NCBI GenBank assembly: GCA_014607495.2
Contig: CP053157.1
Location: 4,030,001-4,094,000, forward strand
Length of the DNA stretch: 64,000 nt
From: Carposina sasakii
Taxonomy: Eukaryota; Arthropoda; Insecta; Lepidoptera; Carposinidae
Reading direction: 5' to 3'
Shown: one piece after another, positions 34,286 through 48,000 of the stretch
Numbering within the stretch: position 1 is the stretch's first letter
Layout of the letters: each line of letters opens with the position of its first letter
The notes under the pieces: generated by a model
What the model saw: only the letters and a program-made list of their open reading frames with translations
The model's database searches: none
Told to the model about the DNA's origin: nothing
Program-made: the position numbers and the translations under genes

Positions 34286-34480
34286 TTCATAGAGTGGATA
34301 CCACGTATCGGCAAACGCAGCGTGGGAAGGCAACCCACGAGGTGGACGGACGACCTGGCCAAGGTCGCGGGCGTCGGTTGGATGCAGGCTGCTTCCGACC
34401 GGTCGGAGTGGAGGTTGTTGGGGGACTCCTATGTCCAACAGTGGACTTCTCAGGGCTGTAGATGATGATGATGATTTCAT
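34286..34480 (+). mobile_element. RTE-clade LINE, C-terminal ORF fragment
   Basis: An open stretch encodes RIGKRSVGRQPTRWTDDLAK, then GVGWMQAASDRSEWRLLGDS and YVQQWTSQG, followed by gatgatgatgat. This is the typical extreme C-terminus of RTE-like endonuclease/reverse-transcriptase polyproteins and its (GAT)n 3' tail. Only this end is present; the rest was lost by 5' truncation. Confidence 0.85.
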
Positions 34481-34957
34481 AGCATTTCGCATAACATAAC
34501 CCTTCTGTTATACCATGTAGGTAAGTAAGTATGTATATAGAAAATAACAATACAACAGCGTTGGACGGCACAAGCTTGGCATTTGCCTAGTTAAATACAC
34601 ATAGATATACATATTATGCACAAAGGGCGTGAGTGATGTAAGTTTATTGTAAAGCAAATATTTCAAAACTAATAATTGTATATTTCTTAATATTTAGTAT
34701 GAAGTGGAAAAAATTACGTCCTAAGAAATCTGGATTTTTTTAAACAGAAAATCTATATTAAATGCCACTATGTAGGTACCTACGAACCATAAAGTTAGTA
34801 TAATTTAGGTAGGTACTTACATCTGTGTAAAATCTACTGCGCAGTCGAAGAATCAAGTTTTAAGTTTACGCTCTATCTAAGAACTTTAGTAACCTATGAA
34901 AGTATAAAAAGCTTTTATAATATTTTTACTCTATCTAGGTAATAAGCAGTGTTCAGT

Positions 34958-35075
34958 AAGCATGAACCTCTCGACTGTTCACAATGCTATCGTCACATTG
35001 TCAAATCACACAGATTTTGCTTGCAAGTCGATAGTGTCACAGAGTGTAAAAATGTTCGTGTTTGCTCAACAGTTA
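34958..35075. mobile_element. Small MITE-like element (gtaagcatgaacctctcga)
   Basis: It has agtaagcatgaacctctcga at one end and the reverse complement of a similar word near the other. The middle has aatcacacagattttgcttg and gcaagtcgatagtg. A better-preserved relative is at 51172-51282, where taagcacgaacct and aggttcgtgctta are exact inverted ends. A partial relative is at 45420-45480. Confidence 0.55.
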
Positions 35076-36069
35076 TCTTAATGCCAAGTACTTATAGACG
35101 TTTCTAGAATAGTGATAAGTAGGGTATGTAATTGACTACCTATTAACCATTAATATGGTCACTATAATAGTTATCTAATAAAATTAAACCATTTTGGACC
35201 GATTTTCCCAATGGTCATATAGTCTATTTGAAGGATAAACTTGATGCTGTCATATCTTGGGTCAAGATTTGGAGAAAGACAGCATACACACCTTCAAATA
35301 AGCTACCTGACCATTGAAATATCGGCCCTTAGTTAATTTTTACTATATCAGCGGACTAGCATTAAATTTTACAGGATTGTTTGCAATTTTGAAGCGAGTC
35401 GCAGCTATAGGCGGTGTAGAGCGATATCTCGCTTCCACAATAGTAATAATATTGTTTTAAGAGTATTCTGAAGAATAATTGAGTACAAAAGAAAGGCAAA
35501 ATAGCCAAAGCTCTTTTTCGACAAATTCGTTGATAAACCAACTTTTTATTAAACTCTTACAGTATTAGAGTTAGACTTGCGTAGCAAATGCAATCATCAT
35601 AAGACATAACTTTCTAATTGAAACTGTTAGCTTAAATGCTAAAGTAGTAGGTAGTACAAAAGTTACAGAGACATAAGATACGACTATCTCATGATCTTTC
35701 ACAACAACAGCATTCGCAAAACCGATTGTGTAATTATGTTATGTATTTAATGTATTTTTAAATTAGTTAACTCCCTTATAAAATGAGACTAAGTAGGTAA
35801 CTCTATTTAAGTATGTATTAAATTAGAAAACCAGCATAAAACATAACAGTTAGGTTAAGATACAAGATAGACAGGATAATAATTATGTATCACAATTAAA
35901 GGCTAGCAAAACTATTATCAGAAAGGTGAAACTATTTCGACATTACCTACTCTTAAGTTCACGGAAATAATCGCTTATTAGACTCATACCTATATAGCCC
36001 TGTATTAAAAGGAAGTTAACTAAAAACACCTCATAGCAATATCTTGTTCTCAGTTGTTCCCAAACCATA

Positions 36070-39000
36070 CTACAGCAGCATACTAGAAATAGGATTATAT
36101 CTCATGATCTTCGACAGAAGGATCCACAGGATCGAGGTGGTAGTCGCCAACACCACTCCACCCCATCCTAGTTCTAAGGACCAGGAGGTAGAGAACTCCC
36201 TCGCTGAGAGCAGTGGAAGGGCGGGTAATTGGGGCCCGATAATTCCATCGCCACTGTCGTCTGAACTGGGCCGTGATGATACCCGCTGGACCCGCTTAAA
36301 GTGGATTATCATTAGGGTGAACATTGCGAAGAGACCTGGAAATGTTAAAGTTATACCGAGTTTCAGAAGTCCAGCGTATCATATTTTATTTGGTCCTAAT
36401 TTATGTGGATTTATTTTTACACAGTCTATTTAAAACAAGAATCTTCTCTTTCTAAAGTTAACTTCAGCATAAAAAACCTTTTCTAAATCCGATTCGCAAT
36501 TATACTTAGAATAGAATTTATATTGAAGCTATCGTTTCTATTGAAAACTAGAATTTTACTTGAACACGCCTTGGGGAAAATGCAAAGCTTTTATCCCTTC
36601 GATCGGGTTATAGAATTCGCTATCTAATCCTTTGAAATAGAGACGATCAAAACTTTTAGTTCAAACTTAGATATAGGTACTTCCTAACTAACTGACTACT
36701 AAACCTGAACTACGATACAAGACTTATATCGAAGGTTTTCAAAAAGGATTTTTTCAGCGAATGATATTTTTAATGTGTCTGATCTTTTTTTATCTAATAG
36801 ATAGGTAAAAATTACGACTTTATACTCCATTTCGTTAGTGTACGAGTAGGTACTCACCAGCCAGTAAATACATAACTCCGGTGACTAACACAGCGCTGAT
36901 CTGATGCTTGCAGACCCCGAAGGCCCCGACCAATGCCGCACTGCCCAGCACGATGAGGCACACGAGGGCACACGATATGGACAGGTTTTGCATGCCTGGA
37001 ACATTATATTTATGTATGTAAATCCACATTTCTTATGTTGGTTTATTTAAAACTCATTCCTAACCGTTACTGTGGGGAACATGAAAATAAAAGCAAGGAG
37101 ATGCAGCTGATGTATTCTAGTGAAGCTCCGCAACAGCACAGGAGGAGTAGGTAAAGTTAATATTAAATTAATATTTATATACCTAATATTAACCAATGTT
37201 ATACATATAATTACGAAAGTGAGTTAGTTTGTTACGTTAACACGTCATCGTCGTCGGCATAAATATCTATTCAACGGATTACAATGGTGCCATGGTGGGC
37301 GATGAGCTGTGAACGATGATCTACATTGATTTAAAAACTTTGATTAAGTTTTCACTTTGAAATTCCACTCCAATTTTGTTAAAAGGACGGTAGTGAATGT
37401 GATCATTGGGTGGGTGGGGTGTTTCTACTATATTAATTTATTTATTTGAAAACAAGAATACACAGATGTACGTACATGTAAAACATAATTATATAAAAAA
37501 GAGAACTAATTACATCTGTGCCCTTGGACACGTTTCAAGGTTTTTACCATCAATTTTATTCAGACTAGATAGCAATGTGTTTTATTTTACTCGTATTTAC
37601 CTATGAATAAATTATAAGTTATAATATTCTGGGTGTAAAAAGACAACTTTGTTCTTTTAATACCTCGTATTCTTTGTAACATCACGATCATTTTTTCTAT
37701 GGAAGCACCCCTGGGAAACCACGGGTTTCCAAGATATTGAGGTCCAAAGTTACACGAATATCAGCATTTTTTAAAAATAAATCCATCTGGAAACAGTTTA
37801 CAAACATTTTTTTTTTAAAGACACCATATTAATATTAAAAAATGCTAGTTTTGTAGGTACATTTGTCAATCGAATACATTGCTTGCAATAAAGAGATTTT
37901 TTTTCAAAAAAATTTTTTCGTTTCCCAGGGTTGGTTTCATAGAAAAAAATTATCGTTATGTTACAAAGAATACGAGGTATTAAAATAACAACGTTGTCTT
38001 TTTCATCTTGTATAACAAAAGCGGTCATTAAAATGATAACGTGCCTGTCGCTTATAGTATAGATCGATTAATATTAGTCTAGGTCAGGGGTTGCCAAACT
38101 TTTTTAAAATAATAAGATATTTCCGTAATGAGATTGTCTTCTCGAGAAGTAAATTCTGATGGTAATGCAAGGCAGGATTTTGCATATTTAATACATCCAT
38201 ATTTTTTTGTAACGTAAGCATTTACGTAGGTGTATCTACTATTAAGTCAAAGCATCATGGGCCATTGGCTGTTTTTACGTTGAACATTTTGGGAACCACT
38301 TAGGTAATGGTCTGAATTTGTCTCCCTTTATGTCTATAATGTAATATTTCAAAGCGATTGCCTCGCTTACTGGGACGCTGCTGCCTCTCCATTATCAATG
38401 CAAACGGCATTCCCTGACTCTACCTAAATGTTCTTTTTTAATTGGGAGTTATTTTATTTTTAGTTCACATTTATTTCATGACTTACCTTAGAAGTCGGAT
38501 TAATTTTTAAGTGACGTTGTAACATGCGATGTCTCATTTCATTTTATGTAAAACTATTACTAAGAGGCACATACGCGAATAAAATAAGTTGCAATTGGTG
38601 CAGAATATGTATTACCTAAGATTTTAGATATCTAACTAAGTTATTATCATGTTAATTCTATGACTTTACACATACTAAGTTATACATATGTGTCGCGAAC
38701 ACCTCACGATTTTGCGTGTCATCCTTATGTTTTTGTGTAAGTACAAACGTTATCTAATGATAAATGAACCTATTTTAGACAACATAAAACAGCATAAAAC
38801 TAATAAGCCAAAAACACAATAAAAACAATAATAGGCCATTACAGCCAGAACATAAAAAATGTTTCATATATTTCCCATTTGTCACGAACATAAGGGCACG
38901 GGACATTTTTCGGACCCTTGACATTTCGCTCCCCAGGCGAAACCTTAAACTGTTTACTAATGACTTGAGTCAGGAATGGTACCTACACCCGGTCTTATTA

Positions 39001-42000
39001 ATTAAAATCGGTCATCTTAGGATGGGGAGGGTAGATACGTACTTATTCATTGTCATGTTTTGCATATACTAGGTACATCCTAGTATATGCAAAACCACTA
39101 AGATACTCGTAATAATATTAGAACTTTTAATTAATCTGCAGCCATACAGCGTGACTAGAATGACTTGCAGTACACTCCCCGTTTTCCCTTTTGTTGTTAT
39201 TTCATTAAAAGCGAAATATTTTCGCAATTCATTTACAAGTCACAAACAAGACGTTCCAAGGTTGATCTCCAATTAAGTATGAAAATGTAAAAAAGTCAGC
39301 AATAAAATCATGTAAATGCAAAGACTTTGAATTATTCAAGAAGTTCCCAGAAAAATGTCGAGAGGAAATTAGTCGAGACACATTTGATCTTGCTTACTGC
39401 TTCGCTGACATAACGAATGACATGATGAGAGGAGAACAAAATGTTGACAAAGACTGGGGCCATCTAAGCCTTAAGGCTTAGACAAACAATATTTTGAATT
39501 GAGATCGAAAAATATTTTTCTCCAATAGGAAGCCTACATTAAATGACGTGATCAAGTCGAACCACTATTGGATATTTTACGATAGCGAACTTCAATGCGA
39601 AGAGATGAAGGCTCAGGGTCAGGCCAAGTTCAATCGATGGCCGCTAAAAATCAATGTTTTGCAATGTTGGGAACATGGCCGTATTACTAAGAATTCATAT
39701 AAAAATGACTATAGGCAAACCCCCTATGGTAGTAGTCTTGTGACATGCCCTGGGGGAAGCCGTTGACAGTAATAAGCCTAATTGTGTGATTTTTGGTCGT
39801 CAACGTTCCCTAAAACTACGGAATCTCCTCATCACGATCATTTTTCTCCATGGAAGCATACCTGGGAAGTGTCTGGTTTCCAAAATATTAAAGTCCAAAG
39901 TTGAGTAAATAGACTGCGTTTTTCTGCGTAAATGCATATTGACGCGTGTAGCAAGATTTTTTCACGAGAAATTAATATCTGTCTATGAAAAAACTAGCAT
40001 AAACACTGGGCACTATAAATTTCGCCCGATTTACATCGTTTCCCACCATTTTTTTGGCATTAACTAAGGGTAGCAACGAAAAAACACCCTGTATAAAAAT
40101 ATTTTAAACGGTTTGTACCCATAGGTACACACCCATAAATATATTACACCTACCAGTCTATAATCTATGAATCTATGATATAACATGTCCTAATTGATTC
40201 ATCAAGACCGAGGACAAAGTACCTACTGTAACTAGAAACGTGATATTTAGACCGTAGCTTCCTTTTATGATGTAACTATAGTGTCTATACACTGGGGATT
40301 TCCTAAAATTCCGTTTACACGGACAAAGGTCTTTCCACGTTTTATACTCGTACGGGGTAAAATAAATGGGTTAGCTAGAACTACAGGATCATAAAGGAGA
40401 TATCTAAATGTATATAACTTACGGTGCTGCCAATCTGCTCTAGGTTCATCATATTCGCTGTCCGCTAAGTAGTTTGTGCATAACGAATGTTTGGGGAACC
40501 CCACTCTGGATAGAATCGACACTTCTTCCTCTGAAAGAAATATACCTAGAAAGTTAATTAATGGAACCTAATACCCAATTTGTATACCTAGCATACTCAA
40601 AAGGAGGCTTTCTAAGAAGAAACTCAAGTTGGGAGGTGGTACTTCTACGCTGCAAGGGTGTACCAAGTACCAAAGGTTACATTCATAATGTACCATCATA
40701 CTATGCCACTGGCATAATTTGGGAAGCACCGTCCATTTCAGTGTCCCAAATCCCAGGGCGCAAGACTTACACCAATTTCTTTTAAATGTAGGTACTTAAA
40801 AAGCTATACCTAATAATGTTATTTACCTTCTAAAGACACGCACATGGTCCAGATTCCACCATTCATGGGTACCAGAAATGTACCTGGACTTCTTTTGCTG
40901 TTCGGATCTTCTACCTGGAAAGAAATTAGTTTTTTAGTAATCTAAGTAATTATGACCGCATGGTAGGTAACCTGAGATAAAATAGATTGGGTGAAGTCGA
41001 GGTGAAGCAATTCTTTGTTCATAGTTTCTTCTTACCAAATTTTATTTAAATTGGTTCAGCAGTTTTATTACTTTCGGAGTTATAATTAGGTATTCGTAAG
41101 GTATTGTACATCTCAACTATACCCTCAAAATTGGTCACAAGTGACACCATGTGGTTCTATTGGCCCTTGGTACTCTGCATAAAGGCGTGATTATATGTAT
41201 GTATGTATTCGTAAGGATTGATACTTGTCTGAATATGATTTCGCAAAAGAAATTAGGTAGGTAGGTACCTATGTGCTTAGTCAAAAAACATTTGGAAGAA
41301 TAAATTAGATATTTAAACGCACATCAAATAAAAGTTTTTTTTTAGTTACCTACTACCTAATAATCTGAATTCATATCAAAATTACTGATTGCACAACAAA
41401 GTACTCAAATGAGAATATTGCTAAACAAACTGCAATGAAATTGATGGGCGATTATTTATTTGATGATGCAATTAAAAATATCCCAAATAAATTGGATAAC
41501 CAGTTAAAATTAGAGCCAAAGTTTGTTTTGAAAACCAGGCCAATAAATTATTCCCTATTAAGTTTATACGAATTTAAATGGCTAAACACGCTATACGAAA
41601 CGCTCATTAGCTAAATTGGTTCACCACAATTCGCTTGCGAAAGGTCTAAAGGCCAAAGGTGAAGGGTTTGCTGTATATTATTAAATCCCCTACTGTCCTA
41701 TAATCCTACGATATGATCATTATAAAAGTGAAGGTTGTGAGATTGGATAATTGGATGTTGTGCCGGATAGATTTTGATAAAATTAACTGTTATTAATTTA
41801 AGAAGATCCAGTGCTGATGCAGGGCTTTACTTTCTTTCAGGCCATAAGGTAGCAACTTATCACTGATAATTTACATCTGTCCCGCCTACTAAAACCAAAT
41901 ATCAGTACATACCATGGAGAAGGTATAAAAGAGGAGGTGGGACTATGAACTGAGTCGTTAGGTCATGATGTCATGATAGGGGCGGAGCTTCAAGGCTAGT

Positions 42001-45000
42001 GTGTGTAACGCAGTAGCTGTAACCACACGCTTATGCAAGTAGTTCGCTAGTCACTACAAGGTGGTTTCTATGTAAATGGGCAGGGCTACAGTGTTAGGAT
42101 GCTCCCCTCGTCCCATACTTTACCCCCGCTCAGCTGCACACTATTTTTGTATGAAAATATACTTAGCCGCTGCTCCTCTTTTATTTCTTCTCCATGGTAC
42201 ATACTTACCATCAGAATCCATTTACAAAAATAAATATTACATATTCGCATATAATATTTATGTTATATAGGTACTTACTTAGATTATAGGCTAACTAAAC
42301 ATTTTTTTTAATGAAAATATAGAGGATTAGCGTTGAATTTAATTTAATGTAGATAAGGAAAAACTACGACAAATTAAATTGGAGATTATGCTATGAAAAG
42401 CTATAAATAATTAGTTTTGCGAGCTCTGGTAAGTTTTAATATTTTGGGGTAGGTACTTACATTAAATTATGAAAGTGTTTTTTGTTTATTTTATCTACTT
42501 ATTACGAGTTTTTTATCCGTGTTACTATGTACCTACTGTTAAAACACAAAAAGAGGATTGCGTGCTGTTAGGATGGCGGCTGAACTTGTTTAAAAAAAAC
42601 AAGGTTTTCTCACCACACTAAGTTTATTATTTTAAACACTATTTCTATTACACGTTATTTCACAATCTCCACGGTGGAGTGGACTACCAGAGCTCTTGAT
42701 TGATGCACCAGGCCGGCAGGAAGGGAAACCAGTCCGTAGCTGGGCAGCAATTCGGCAAGAGATGATACTGACTAACTCGATGTTAGTCGGTAGGGAAAAT
42801 ATATAGTACTTTATTACTGATCTGCATCTTATTATTTACTATAAAAATAGGATTTGGTGCAATTCAGTAAAATTTTAATATATAAAAATCTTCTTAATCA
42901 GCCTACGGGTTTGTACTCGTAATGAGATAGAGGAGTTTTTTCATAACCTGTCCCCCATTTCTCTTAAAGTTTACAGTTGAAACACACCCTTTGCAGAAGC
43001 ACATAGTGCGTAGTAGTAGGTAATAGATAATTATTTGATAGTGATGTAATTAGATACATTTCATCACGCCATATACATTTGTTTTTATTCGATCATACTC
43101 GCTAAAATATATTTTTATACTCAAGCTGTAAGTACTTACATAATTATTGCCTCGTACCGTTTTTTGCTGCATTTCGACAGGAACCTACCTTCATTTCCCA
43201 CGGGAAATAGGGCGAAACAGGCATTATTACGAAGATAAAAAAATAGAAGGAGGAGAAAGAATGTAAGGTTAAAAAGTTAACAGTTCCAGTATCAGTTATT
43301 GTAACATCTAATCCATATAATAATACATACGAGTATAAGCTTAAAAAGCGAGTGTTTCGTGCTAAAACCCGATTCTAACGGATCGCGTGTTGAGGGCATG
43401 CGCCAAGGTCTGAATGAGTCACACAATAATAATAAGGAATTTTCGTCGTAAATTATGTGGAAACACTGACACACCACGTCCTAATGAGCTATATTAGTGT
43501 AGAATATATAATTATATTATGTATTATTTGTTGACATAGATCTATCTATGTCGAAAATGATGTAGATATAATATGTTTACGAATAGTTTACACTATTAGT
43601 TATTTGTATAACATTTCTCATTGAAGAATGAATTAGGTAACTTTATAACTAAAAAATCCCTCAATGGAAATTTGAACTTCCGAATAGTAACGCCTGATAC
43701 AATTAAATAAAAAATCATTCAAATAGTAAACACGTTGAGTGTGTGAGAATGTTATATTATGTTTGTTATGCACGCAGAAACTAGCGAACAAAGTACGTCT
43801 ATAATATCCCCCGTATTACCTAACTAGAAAAAGCAATGCGATGGCGAAAATTGTATAAAATTGCTTTTACAATTCGTATTACACTCGCTGTCACTTTCTT
43901 ATTGCTTTGCTTCTGCAATATACATAGAGGCTTCAGCCTGCGAATTCAATCTAATAAAGGACATCACGGAATAACACAGCCAAATATTTATTACTTACTT
44001 CAAGCGAATGAAATAACGAAGTAAATTAATACCATAAAATTATTAATAAATAATATCATAAAATAAAATACTCGTTGGAATCCAATGTATATTAAAAGTA
44101 AACTAAAGTTAACTATCACCTAACCCCATCAATAGGTAGTCTAACCCCTGTAACAGGGTGTAACCATACCCACGTAAGGTCGAGATTCAGTTCATGACCT
44201 GTACTGACCCCGATGCTATCACACACCTTGCTTCAAGGGGAACCTCACCGTTACATTACTTACAAGCGAATATACTTGTAGGACAGTGTTTCCTAACCTT
44301 CTATCAAGGACCACCTATAAAAGCAGGACCCCCTATTAAAGCAGGACGATTAGAACTATAAAACGATGTTACATTAGCACGCTAAATCCTGGAATCTTCG
44401 GTAGGTCATATTAAAATTATACTTTTCAAAAAATCTGAAATCTAGCATGTGATGTGCGATTTTTTATTATTACTCACCTACCGTGTATAATTTATGCTAC
44501 AACCCCTTTGTTAATTGTTTACATTGTTTATTATGTGCATCAAACATAATAAATGAGTTTTTTTCAATAAATAAAATTAATCAATAAGAAGCATTTAGGT
44601 AAATAAATAAAATAAAAAATATTGGTAAATAAATAAAATAAAAAATAAATGAATAAGGGGCTCTGTATAATCCGGATTGAGAAACTCTACTTTGATAAGG
44701 TTCCAATCCAAGGTTAGCAATTCTATTAGACGTTACAAGCTCAATGGATGTTAGGTAATATTGCGATTGGATAGAATGTAATGTAATTACCTATGAATCT
44801 GATTTCTTGGAAGTACTCACTAAATAAAAAAAAAATACTATCACAATTGGAAACATTTTTATAATGAAAGATCTCGAGATAAAGGTATATGGTATAGGGC
44901 AATACAACCACAACCACCTCGTACCCCTTGGTTCAATAACGTTAATGGTTCAATAACGTTAAATTAAGTAGAAAATATGTAAAATTAATAATGAGGCTCC

Positions 45001-48000
45001 GTTCTGGGCACATTCCATCAAATAAATTTGCATATCTCATGAAAAAATCGGATACACCTAATTGTGATACATGTGATAAAATAGAGGATGTGCAACATTT
45101 GTTGGTTGAATGTAACCACAGTGAGAGAGAATTATTGATGAGGGAGTTTAAGATAAATGATTGAGCAGATTTCTACTTGTGCTATTATGTTATGCAAGCT
45201 AATCACAGTCCTGCATCAGTAGGTTAATAATAGTATATTTATCCTTTTTGTAAAATAAGGTGATACAATGGGGTTGACATACCTCCTTGGGTAAAAACCC
45301 CTTTTAAAAATTAGAATAAAAAAAAAGAACTTGATGGTGAATACTAAAATATACAATGTATACTCGTATAAAATACCGAACACTACCGCTACCTAACTAC
45401 AATCACAATATATTGGCGATTCTCATAGATTTTGCTTGCGAGTCGATAGCTATTACCTAAAAAGGTTCGTAGAGTTTATCCCCTGTACGAAACTACCGAT
45501 ATCTGCCGGTAATAGTTGCAATAAAGGGAGATAAATCTAGCGACAGGATAAGTTCGACAAGCTTTCAAAACTTTGATCAAGACAGCTATGTTTATTCATC
45601 AGATAAACGAAGGCGGTAGTCTATCTTATTCAAGGCAGTTGTCTTACCACACGCAAGGATTAAAGAAGAACTATCTCTAGCATTGCAATTAATCATCAAA
45701 GATTATATTCGTTTAGATGTACTCAACGAAGCTGGATTGGCGGCCGAAACACCAACTAGCGGTCATTTCTCTCTACAGTGTAGTATAGGATAAACTATGA
45801 ATATACTTATCTACTTTTTTGGGGTAACTATACCTACAGTCTCGAGCGACTGGCGTTAGTTATCCATCGTCCGTCGCCTCCTCACTTACAGCCTAGAGAC
45901 AAAATTATCGGAATTCGGAACTATTATACACACTTGCTCATCGCTGGTCTCCAACTCCAGTTTTTAGCTTTACCTATTCGCTTCTCACTCATCACTGCCG
46001 GTGGGGCAGAAACCTTGCACATTGGGTACTATCGTTAGTAACTAAGTAGGTAGGTTTTGGATGGAGTCCAAGTAGCCAGTCTGGGATACTAATGAGAAAC
46101 GTGCTTGTAATATTAATGTGTTTCGCTAAGATTTTGCTATATTACGTGGTTTTGCTCCAAGCTAAATAAGCTCTAGAAATTTTCATTTAGTTTTGGATTA
46201 CTCTACTAACCTTTGGGTAGGTTAAGTTAATTCGAGGTACAATACATGGTAAAAAAATCTGCGTGACATGTTATATCCAGCTATAAGCTACGCTACGTTG
46301 CTTTGGATGCGTTTGATATCATCAATCATACTCATTGAGGGTAATGAATTCTATGATGATGTCAATTCGCAACGTGGCAATAGTGGAATTCAACCTTATA
46401 GATATCTACTGTTACACTGATGTTATTTAAATGAAATTAGCTTCAAAACGTTTACACCTAGGTCAAGCCAAGTCTGGTAGTTCTATAAATGTTTTATTGA
46501 ACATTTCATTCCTATATACCTTAGCTACTTTCTCGTCCAGCAGCCATTGCACGTTGGTGTTGGTAGCGTTGGCCAGAGCCGCCAGCGCCGCCCGCTCCCA
46601 GCCCACGTGCTCCCAATGGTCTGTCATGATGGCAGCGCAGAGCATTGCACTCGAACAGCTGTGGGCAAAGAGTTGGTTAATTAATTAGGGAAGCGTAAGC
46701 TGGTCGTCCTGAGCTGACCTGGCGGCGTATACGGTCATTGCGGAGCGAAGAAAGTAGGCAAGACCTGGAGCGAATTAAAACGCGAAGCTCAGAACCAAAT
46801 GGGATGGCGGAGATCTGTGGAGGCCCTCTGCCCCAGTAAGGGGAACATAAGTCCAGTCTAAACTAGGTAGTCGTCGTCGATATAGGTATTAGGTTCTTAC
46901 TACTTGTATATTGGCACGGAATGCAGAGGTCATGGGTTCGATTCCCACCCGGGTGAGGAATTTTTTCCATTTCTTTATTAATAATTTTATACTTATATAT
47001 TATTTAATTCTGTTATACCTGCCTGTTTTAAATAGATAATTATGTGATCAAAGCTCTAGTGAAATAAATAATGTATAAACAATGTTTCCGACCGTATTTC
47101 TGCCACGATCAATATCAACGGAGATTAGGCAACTGCGCAGGAGATTAACCTATTGTGTAGCTACATGTATGCGCGCAGAAACAGTTTTCCCTTTACGCCC
47201 GGGCGCCCCGGGAACTCCTGGTATACATCGATTGTCAATCTAGCTAATTGGGTTTTGATTACTATTGAAAAAAAATATCGAAGATATCAAACAGCATTTT
47301 CAACAAAGCTTAATTTCAACGTTTTCAGACGAAAATATGTGAAATGATTAATGGGAGAGAAAGATAAATTAGGTGTCAAGAAGATCTGTTTCAACATCGT
47401 TTCAGAACTTTTTCTGCGCGATTTATTTGACAACCACTTAATGATTCTTTCATAGGATTGTTCTGAAAATTGGCTTCGAATTCTTAACTCGCCACCTTCG
47501 CCAGCTTGACCTCCAATAATACTCGTATGTAGCTAAAATCCACTAACAAAATTGGCACTTTGGAGGTAAAATTCTTGGACTTCGAGTTGGTAAGGTTACA
47601 AGACCAAAAAATGTACGCCAGTTAATATTATTTAGGTATTTGTACCATATCCATGACATCATAATTATTTCAATACTATATTAGTACTAGTTTAGTAAGT
47701 AGTACCTATTATTATGATACTATGCGATTTAGAAAAAACGTTGTATTAACCCGTAAGTAGTTCTAATAAGGAAAGGGACCCTAAAAAGTTTTTGTTAAGT
47801 ATAAACTTTGTTCATTATCTAAAGAGATTTCGGTAAAGCTTATCGTTATTCAGAAGGTACGAGTAAGTAGATATTACCAAAATCTCATTCTTTTATGAAT
47901 AATGGTTTATTTCAGCAAAACATATATACTTATTAAATATTACAGCGAGTACCTAATATTAGAACAACTGAGATACTAGAGCAGCGTGTATTGTACTGTA

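Larger units (their letters stand above)
32578..36069. other. Intergenic region between convergent UTP20 and claudin-like gene
   Basis: AT-rich with several transposon pieces listed separately. A minus-strand AATAAA near 35548 could serve the claudin-like gene. No additional coding exon seen. Confidence 0.5.

Noticed and set aside
36044..36433. 129-codon plus-strand frame
   Set aside because: Antisense shadow of the last exon of the claudin-like gene, whose minus-strand reading joins in phase to TM3.
46915..46985. tRNA gene suspected from a perfect GGTTCGATTCC B box
   Set aside because: No A box at the right spacing and no acceptor-stem pairing; recurs inverted at 29690, so a SINE piece.
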